A stretch of DNA of 64,000 nt from Photorhabdus sp. CRCIA-P01 (GTDB lineage: Bacteria; Pseudomonadota; Gammaproteobacteria; Enterobacterales; Enterobacteriaceae). This document shows positions 59,560-64,000 of the stretch, one piece after another (the first letter of the stretch is position 1; every line of letters begins with the position of its first letter). Position numbers and translations under genes: made by a program. The stretch covers positions 62,001-126,000 of the forward strand of contig NZ_NMQR01000003.1 in assembly GCF_003545805.1 (NCBI RefSeq), in the 5' to 3' direction. The notes under the pieces were generated by a model. That model had not been told where the DNA came from. It saw nothing but the letters and a program-made list of their open reading frames with translations, and searched no databases.

Positions 59560-59892
59560 ATGAAACAGATAAATCTACTTGTTATTACTTCTGTTATATC
59601 ACTTTTACTATGTGCGAAATCTTTTGCTGCGGATGATCTAGAGTGTAGCAGTAGAACTGTAAATAGCGGAACCCTTACAGGGACATTTGTTAAGTTGATA
59701 GATAAGAAGGATTGGACAACTACAAATTATATAATACAAACTGATAGCGGGAATGGATATTGTGTCCGAGTTGAAGATACAAAAAATATGATACGAAATA
59801 CAATTATTTCTAGTGCATTTTTCTTGGGATCAAGAGTAACTATATCACTTACTAAGGAGCATACTATAACGGGGATAGCAGTCCATAATTAG
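59560..59892 (+). CDS. Small exported protein, immunity-like, copy A
   Basis: This 110-residue protein has a signal peptide ending SFA (about residue 23). The mature domain has two cysteines and a beta-rich pattern (G-T-L-T-G-T-F-V-K-L, V-T-I-S-L-T-K) resembling a small OB or barrel fold. It starts 59 bases after the candidate toxin and is a tandem paralogue of the next gene. I infer a periplasmic immunity protein; the function is untested. Confidence 0.55.
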   Translation: MKQINLLVITSVISLLLCAKSFAADDLECSSRTVNSGTLTGTFVKLIDKKDWTTTNYIIQTDSGNGYCVRVEDTKNMIRNTIISSAFFLGSRVTISLTKEHTITGIAVHN

Positions 59893-59945
59893 GAATGGTC
59901 AATATAAATTAAGGAGGGGATTTAAAGAGAGCTTCATAGATACAA
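59893..59945 (+). pseudogene. Duplicated 3' fragment of the candidate toxin gene
   Basis: This segment (GAATGGTCAATATAAATTAA and onward to CTTCATAGAT) closely matches the toxin gene at about 59349-59400, and the following bases match the toxin-immunity spacer. It shows that the second immunity-like gene arose by a tandem duplication that included the toxin end, followed by an internal deletion. Confidence 0.7.
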
Positions 59946-60003
59946 CCTAAGAATTAACCAAATTTTACAACTATCGAAAAACTAGTGCTTAATGGGATAG
60001 AAA

Positions 60004-60333
60004 ATGAAACCAATAAATCTACTTGTTATTGTTTCTGCTATATCACTTTTACTATGTTCAAAAGCTTTTGCTTCGGACGATCTAGAATGTGGTAAAGTGT
60101 CTGTAGATAGCGGAACCCTTACAGGGAAATTAGTTAAGTTAATAAATAAAGATGGCTGGGAAACTACAAATTATACATTCCGAACTGACGGAGGGGAAGA
60201 ATATTGTGTCCGCGATGAGAATCTATATCATCCGATACGAAATAAAATTGTCTCTAATGCATTTTTCTTAGGATCAAGAATAACCGTATCACTTACTAAG
60301 TATCATACTATAACTGGAATAGCGATCCATTAG
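60004..60333 (+). CDS. Small exported protein, immunity-like, copy B
   Basis: This 109-residue paralogue of the preceding protein has the same signal peptide, cysteine positions and S-L-T-K-x-H-T-I-T-G-I-A ending, but differs in the middle (for example W-E-T-T-N-Y, Y-H-P-I-R-N-K). Divergence concentrated in the centre is what would be expected if the copies neutralise different toxin variants. A strong hairpin terminator follows. Confidence 0.55.
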   Translation: MKPINLLVIVSAISLLLCSKAFASDDLECGKVSVDSGTLTGKLVKLINKDGWETTNYTFRTDGGEEYCVRDENLYHPIRNKIVSNAFFLGSRITVSLTKYHTITGIAIH

Positions 60334-60382
60334 TAGGTTAGGTTTTTCTATATTTACTCTTAAGGATATGACGGTTTCTGAA

Positions 60383-60411
60383 AAAGATTACGGTTTTTAA
60401 CCGTAATCTTT
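60383..60411. terminator. Bidirectional terminator
   Basis: Perfect 13-base arms AAAGATTACGGTT and AACCGTAATCTTT with a 3-base loop, A-rich before and T-rich after. It separates the immunity-like gene from the convergent oppA remnant. Confidence 0.85.
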
Positions 60412-60436
60412 ATTTTAATATTACAAACATGTCTTA

Positions 60437-61975
60437 TTAATGTTTAATAATATAAAGATCTTTCGATGACATAAGACCGAGTGGGCTAATATAATATCCA
60501 CCAATATAAGGTTTTATTAATCTGGCGCTAACATAGTAATAAATAGGAATTGCCGGGACATCTCTTGTCAGAATATCTTGTGCTTGCTGGAAATATTCTA
60601 TGTTGTTTGTTGCTTTGGCTTTACTGATCAGATCATCATAAATATCATTATGATATAATGATGTATTATTAGAACTATTGGTGACAAAATTATTTAAAAA
60701 CGAAGCAGGGTTATCGTAATCAGCTATCCATGCGTGTCTTACCAAATCAAAATTACCTTGATGCATGGTGTCTAACATTGTTTTCCATTCTTGATTCTGT
60801 AAAACCGCATCCACGCCCAGATTTTTCTTCCACATTGAGGTAGCTGCAATAGCAATCCTTTTGTGATCCTCTGATGTATTGTAAAGAAGATTAAATTTCA
60901 ATGGATTATTTCTGTTATAACCTGCTTCATTCAATAATTGCCGGGCTTTTTCAATTCTTTTTGCCAGCGTCCATGATGCATAATCAGGCTGTTTTAAGTT
61001 CATTCCTCCTGTGTTTGGTGGAGTATTATTATAGGCTGGCTTTTGGCCTTGCCCCAAAACTTTATTTGTTATGATGTCTTTGTCTAAAGCCAAATTTAAT
61101 GCCTGTCTGACTCTAATATCATTAAAAGGGGCTTTTTGGGTGTTGAATTCGTAATAGTAAACCGCTAATTTAGGAGAAATATGGACTTGGCTACCTAACT
61201 TGGTTTTTAAAGAATTAAATAGAACCGATGGGATATTTTTTGTGATATCTATTTCTCCTGCCAAGTAACGGTTCACTACCGCAGTTTCTGATGTTACGTT
61301 AAGATAGGTGACTTTATTAATCACGGTGTGTTCATTGTCCCAATATTGTGGATTCCTGATGCCAATCACTTTCTCATTGACGATCCATTCAGCGAGTTTG
61401 AATGGGCCACTACTGACAAACACATTCGGTTGAGTCCATTTTTCACCATACTTCTCAACCGCTTTTTGGCTGATGGGAACCATAACTGGATGTGCCAGCA
61501 TATTTAAAAAATAGGATAGTGGGTGCTCTAATGTTACTTCTACCGTTAAATTATCCAATGCTTTTACACCTAATTCATCGGTTTTTTTCTTCCCGATAAG
61601 AATATCTTTGGCATTTGCTATATACATGTTTTCAATATAACTGCCATACGGGGATGCCATTTGGGGATCAATTAAACGCCGCCAACTAAAAACCACATCG
61701 TGCGCGGTAATAGGTGAGCCGTCAGACCATTTTATTCCTTCTCTTAGATGAAACACCCAGGTTTTATTATCGTTAGTTTCCCAACGAATCGCTAAATTAG
61801 GATTTAACTTACCATCATTCCCTATACTAATTAATCCACTAAAAAAGTCGTTGATAATATCAAACTCAACATCGCTTTCAACTTTATGAACATCAAGAGA
61901 AGCAGGTTCTGAACCATTATGACGAACAATATTCTGGTTATTCGCAGTAAGGGTAAGGCTAATATCAAGCGTCAG
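60437..61975 (-). pseudogene. oppA-like oligopeptide-binding protein, 5'-truncated
   Basis: The frame is open for 512 codons and matches OppA almost throughout: I-V-R-H-N-G-S-E-P near the start, T-W-V-F-H-L-R-E-G-I-K-W-S-D-G-S-P-I-T-A-H-D, Y-Y-Y-E-F-N-T-Q, N-L-L-Y-N-T-S-E and the final D-L-Y-I-I-K-H. The signal peptide and start codon are missing: an in-frame stop lies at 61976-61978, exactly where unrelated sequence begins. Translation could only start internally (for example 61756), which would remove about 70 residues of the binding domain and the export signal. It is probably non-functional. Confidence 0.8.
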
Positions 61976-62506
61976 CTAGCGTTGCCGGATAATCAGTTTC
62001 TGATGAATATGTTGTTTTTGGCGATACCAGCACGAGCGCTTGCTGAACTGACGCCGGAAAAGAAGAGGTTACTCAATCGTGTGCGTAGCCGCGCGCGCTT
62101 TTTTGACAATGTGCGTGAAAACGGTGGTGTGTTAAATTCTGCCGAGGTAGCGAGTTTGCTAGGTGTTAGTAAAGTAACAGTTAAAAAGAAAAAGGACACA
62201 AGTAAATTACTGGCCTTGGAATACGATGGTGAGTTTATTTATCCCGCTTTTCAGTTCACCGATGATGAAAGCAAAGGCGAAAAAGGTGTGCTCAGAGGGG
62301 TGGCTGAGATCCTGTTTCATCTTGGTCATTTCAGCGGTGTAATGCAGTACGGATTTTTCGTGCAGAAACGTAATGTACTAAATCATCGTTTACCCGAAGG
62401 TCAAGAGTTCACTGTCATTGGTTTGCTGAAAGATGGCGTTTCGGATGATGAACTTCAGCAGTTAATCCGTTTAGCTAAGTCGTTTGGCACTCAAGATGCG
62501 GCATAG
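61919..62506 (+). CDS. HTH protein with MbcA/ParS/Xre-antitoxin-like C-terminus
   Basis: The frame of 195 codons starts inside the oppA remnant on the other strand, without a ribosome binding site, so its true N-terminus is probably lost or replaced. Residues about 88-110 form a helix-turn-helix (N-S-A-E-V-A-S-L-L-G-V-S-K-V-T-V). A Y-P-A-F-Q-F strand and a late L-L-K-D-G-V-S-D-D-E-L helix follow, as in DUF2384 (MbcA/ParS/Xre) antitoxins. The nearby RES-like gene would fit as its toxin, but the two converge instead of forming the usual operon. Confidence 0.5.
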   Translation: MTNNILVIRSKGKANIKRQLALPDNQFLMNMLFLAIPARALAELTPEKKRLLNRVRSRARFFDNVRENGGVLNSAEVASLLGVSKVTVKKKKDTSKLLALEYDGEFIYPAFQFTDDESKGEKGVLRGVAEILFHLGHFSGVMQYGFFVQKRNVLNHRLPEGQEFTVIGLLKDGVSDDELQQLIRLAKSFGTQDAA

Positions 62507-62557
62507 TAAAGAGTGAAAAATAGAGGGGAACGGGCACTATGCCTGCTCCCCCTTTTG

Positions 62558-62995
62558 TCATATTACGGGAATATCCAGGTCGTTCACCAGGATATCTTCG
62601 GCAATTTCTCCTTCATACTCAAATTCCCTGAGCACCTTGAGCTCCTCGGTGCGTATCACGTTTTTACCAGAAGGATTGTCATGCCAAAGCACGATGCAAG
62701 GCTCAAGCGTGACGTTAGACACGTAAGCCAGTCCATCTGAGTGCAGTGATAGCGATGTTCTTGGCGAGCTGGCAAGATATAAATTGCCATCTGTGCCGTT
62801 CGTTAGCCCGTACCGGGTATGCCCTCCGTCGCGGTTAAAGAATACGCCATTGCCTCCGTGTTCACCCTCTTGTAGCCGGTAAAAAATTGTGCCGACTGAG
62901 ATGATAATGATACTTTGCGTAATTTTATCGGGGGTGAGGGTGTCGAGCTGCTGTTTTGTCACTGAGTCAGGGCTTACCTCTGATTTTGTTACCAC
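62558..62995 (-). CDS. RES-like domain protein
   Basis: This 145-residue protein starts at GTG with GGAG nine bases upstream. Residues about 34-85 resemble the RES NAD-degrading toxin fold: G-T-I-F-Y-R-L, an F-F-N-R-D-G-G-H-T-R-Y-G-L segment and L-Y-L-A-S-S-P-R-T-S-L-S-L. The Glu that normally follows the Y-x-A-x-s strand is not apparent, so catalysis may be lost. The C-terminal half is acidic and shorter than usual. The family call is tentative. Confidence 0.45.
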   Translation of the reverse strand: MVTKSEVSPDSVTKQQLDTLTPDKITQSIIIISVGTIFYRLQEGEHGGNGVFFNRDGGHTRYGLTNGTDGNLYLASSPRTSLSLHSDGLAYVSNVTLEPCIVLWHDNPSGKNVIRTEELKVLREFEYEGEIAEDILVNDLDIPVI

Positions 62996-63261
62996 TGAAC
63001 ACTCCTGTATTATTTTTTAGGCTGACTGGTAATGTAATGATATTAAAATAATAATAATATATTTGTTTGTGGATATTTATCATCGGTTTTATTACATGGT
63101 GAAATAATATATAAGTTAGTTTTACATGATTCACAAATAACGATTCTATTAGCCATGAGCATTGAAAATACTTATTTATGATTATGGTTATATGTCTTCA
63201 TTAGCCTATTTTATAGCTAGAAAAATTGATATTCTCAATCCATGTATAAATGGTAACCAAT

Positions 63262-64000
63262 ATGCAGAGAGCTCAAAGAGTTGTTATTACAGGTATGGGC
63301 ACCGTAACACCGATTGGTGAAGATGTTGAATCATGTTGGCAAAGTATTATCGAGAAACAACATCAATTTCACAGAATTGAATTTCCTGATTCGTTCATTA
63401 ATTCACGTTTCTTTTCTTTCCTTGCACCCAATCCATCACGCTATCAGCTATTACCAAAAAAGTTGACTCATATGCTTTCTGACTGCGGAAAAATGGCGTT
63501 GAAAGCGACTTATCAAGCTTTTACCCAAGCATTTGGCGTGAATATATCACCTGTTGAATATTACGATAAATATGAATGTGGGATAATACTTGGCAGTGGT
63601 TGGGGGGCTGTCGATAGTGTCGGAGATCATGCCTGCCGGTATAAGGAAGTTAAATTAGCTCATCCTATGAGTAATCTTATCACTATGCCAAGTTCCATGA
63701 CGGCGGCGTGTTCGATTATGTATGGATTACGTGGTTATCAGAATACCATTATGGCTGCTTGCGCAACGGGTACAATGGCGATAGGTGATGCCTTTGAAAT
63801 TATTCGCTCGGGGCGGGCAAAATGTATGATTGCCGGAGCCGCTGAATCACTTACTCGAGAATGTAATATTTGGAGTATTGATGTACTGAATGCATTATCG
63901 AAAGAACAAACGGACCCAAATCTCGCATGTTGTCCATTTAGTCTTGATCGTTCTGGATTTGTATTGGCCGAAGGAGCGGCGGTGGTTTGCCTGGAAGATT
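63262..64000 (+). CDS. FabF-type beta-ketoacyl synthase, 5' part (runs off the window)
   Basis: The frame is open for 246 codons to the window end. It begins V-V-I-T-G-M-G-T-V-T-P-I-G and has the KAS active-site Cys in M-A-A-C-A-T-G-T-M-A-I-G-D-A (about residue 169), preceded by the usual S-M-T-A-A. F-S-L-D-R-S-G-F-V-L-A-E-G-A-A is the normal KAS block. It is more diverged than housekeeping FabF (odd insertion N-P-S-R-Y-Q-L-L-P-K), so it may belong to a polyketide or aryl-polyene-type pathway beyond the window. The ribosome binding site is weak. Confidence 0.85.
   Translation, partial: MQRAQRVVITGMGTVTPIGEDVESCWQSIIEKQHQFHRIEFPDSFINSRFFSFLAPNPSRYQLLPKKLTHMLSDCGKMALKATYQAFTQAFGVNISPVEYYDKYECGIILGSGWGAVDSVGDHACRYKEVKLAHPMSNLITMPSSMTAACSIMYGLRGYQNTIMAACATGTMAIGDAFEIIRSGRAKCMIAGAAESLTRECNIWSIDVLNALSKEQTDPNLACCPFSLDRSGFVLAEGAAVVCLED

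Noticed and set aside
61919-62995. Prophage segment
   Set aside because: No integrase, structural or lysis genes; the two genes fit a toxin-antitoxin relic better.

Overview
The window looks like a chromosomal segment of Photorhabdus (Morganellaceae, Gammaproteobacteria). The evidence is a moderate to low GC enterobacterial backbone (ydgI, ydgH, pntAB, uspE, fnr), an indigoidine-type NRPS locus, a StlD/DarB-type ketosynthase with an ACP, a complete urease operon, a cinnamate/phenylpropionate (hca/mhp) catabolic cluster, and seven 127-bp ERIC repeats. The species assignment is inference; no rRNA or tRNA gene is visible.

Layout. 1-1260: 5' part of an unrecognised large protein, a CcdB-like toxin remnant, and an ERIC copy. 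1.28-6.3 kb: a four-gene chaperone-usher fimbrial operon on the minus strand (pilin, chaperone, usher, adhesin). 7.0-7.9 kb: a GC-rich, probably acquired, exported alpha/beta hydrolase with Ala at the nucleophile position. 8.1-16.3 kb: ydgI, then a ketosynthase/ACP pair that interrupts the enterobacterial ydgI-ydgH neighbourhood, then ydgH and pntAB. 16.4-23.7 kb: a frameshifted antitoxin remnant, a nickel permease and ureABCEFGD. 23.8-26.4 kb: uspE and fnr, separated by a VapD-type toxin-antitoxin pair and a Tn3-family transposase stub. 27.1-36.3 kb: a UPRTase, tautomerase, HAD phosphatase, two half-size DMT transporters, a DUF4243 (questin oxidase-like) protein, the indigoidine synthetase IndC and a pseudouridine-phosphate glycosidase. 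This gene set matches what I know of the minimycin C-nucleoside pathway, so the locus may make more than the blue pigment.

36.5-50.0 kb is the most novel part. A nine-gene, tightly packed, co-directional cluster lies between two 59-bp direct repeats that are both copies of the 3' end of an mhpD-like gene. It encodes a three-part fusion (haem-oxygenase-like diiron oxidase, class III aminotransferase, ATP-grasp-like ligase), an MccB/ThiF-type adenylating enzyme with an N-terminal winged-helix (RRE-like) region, a TauD-type dioxygenase, a GNAT, a CapA-like protein, two more ATP-grasp ligases (one PurD-like), a DHA2 efflux pump and an amidase. I know of no described product for this combination.

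50.0-58.0 kb: mhpD, mhpC and hcaR on the minus strand, diverging from hcaEFC-hcaB-mhpB-hcaD. These should convert cinnamate or 3-phenylpropionate through a dihydrodiol and a catechol to the ring-cleavage product and its hydrolysis. 58.1-60.4 kb: small secreted proteins, including a candidate toxin followed by two tandemly duplicated immunity-like genes. 60.4-63.0 kb: a 5'-truncated oppA abutting a HTH protein and a RES-like protein. 63.3 kb to the end: the start of a FabF-type ketosynthase that runs out of the window.
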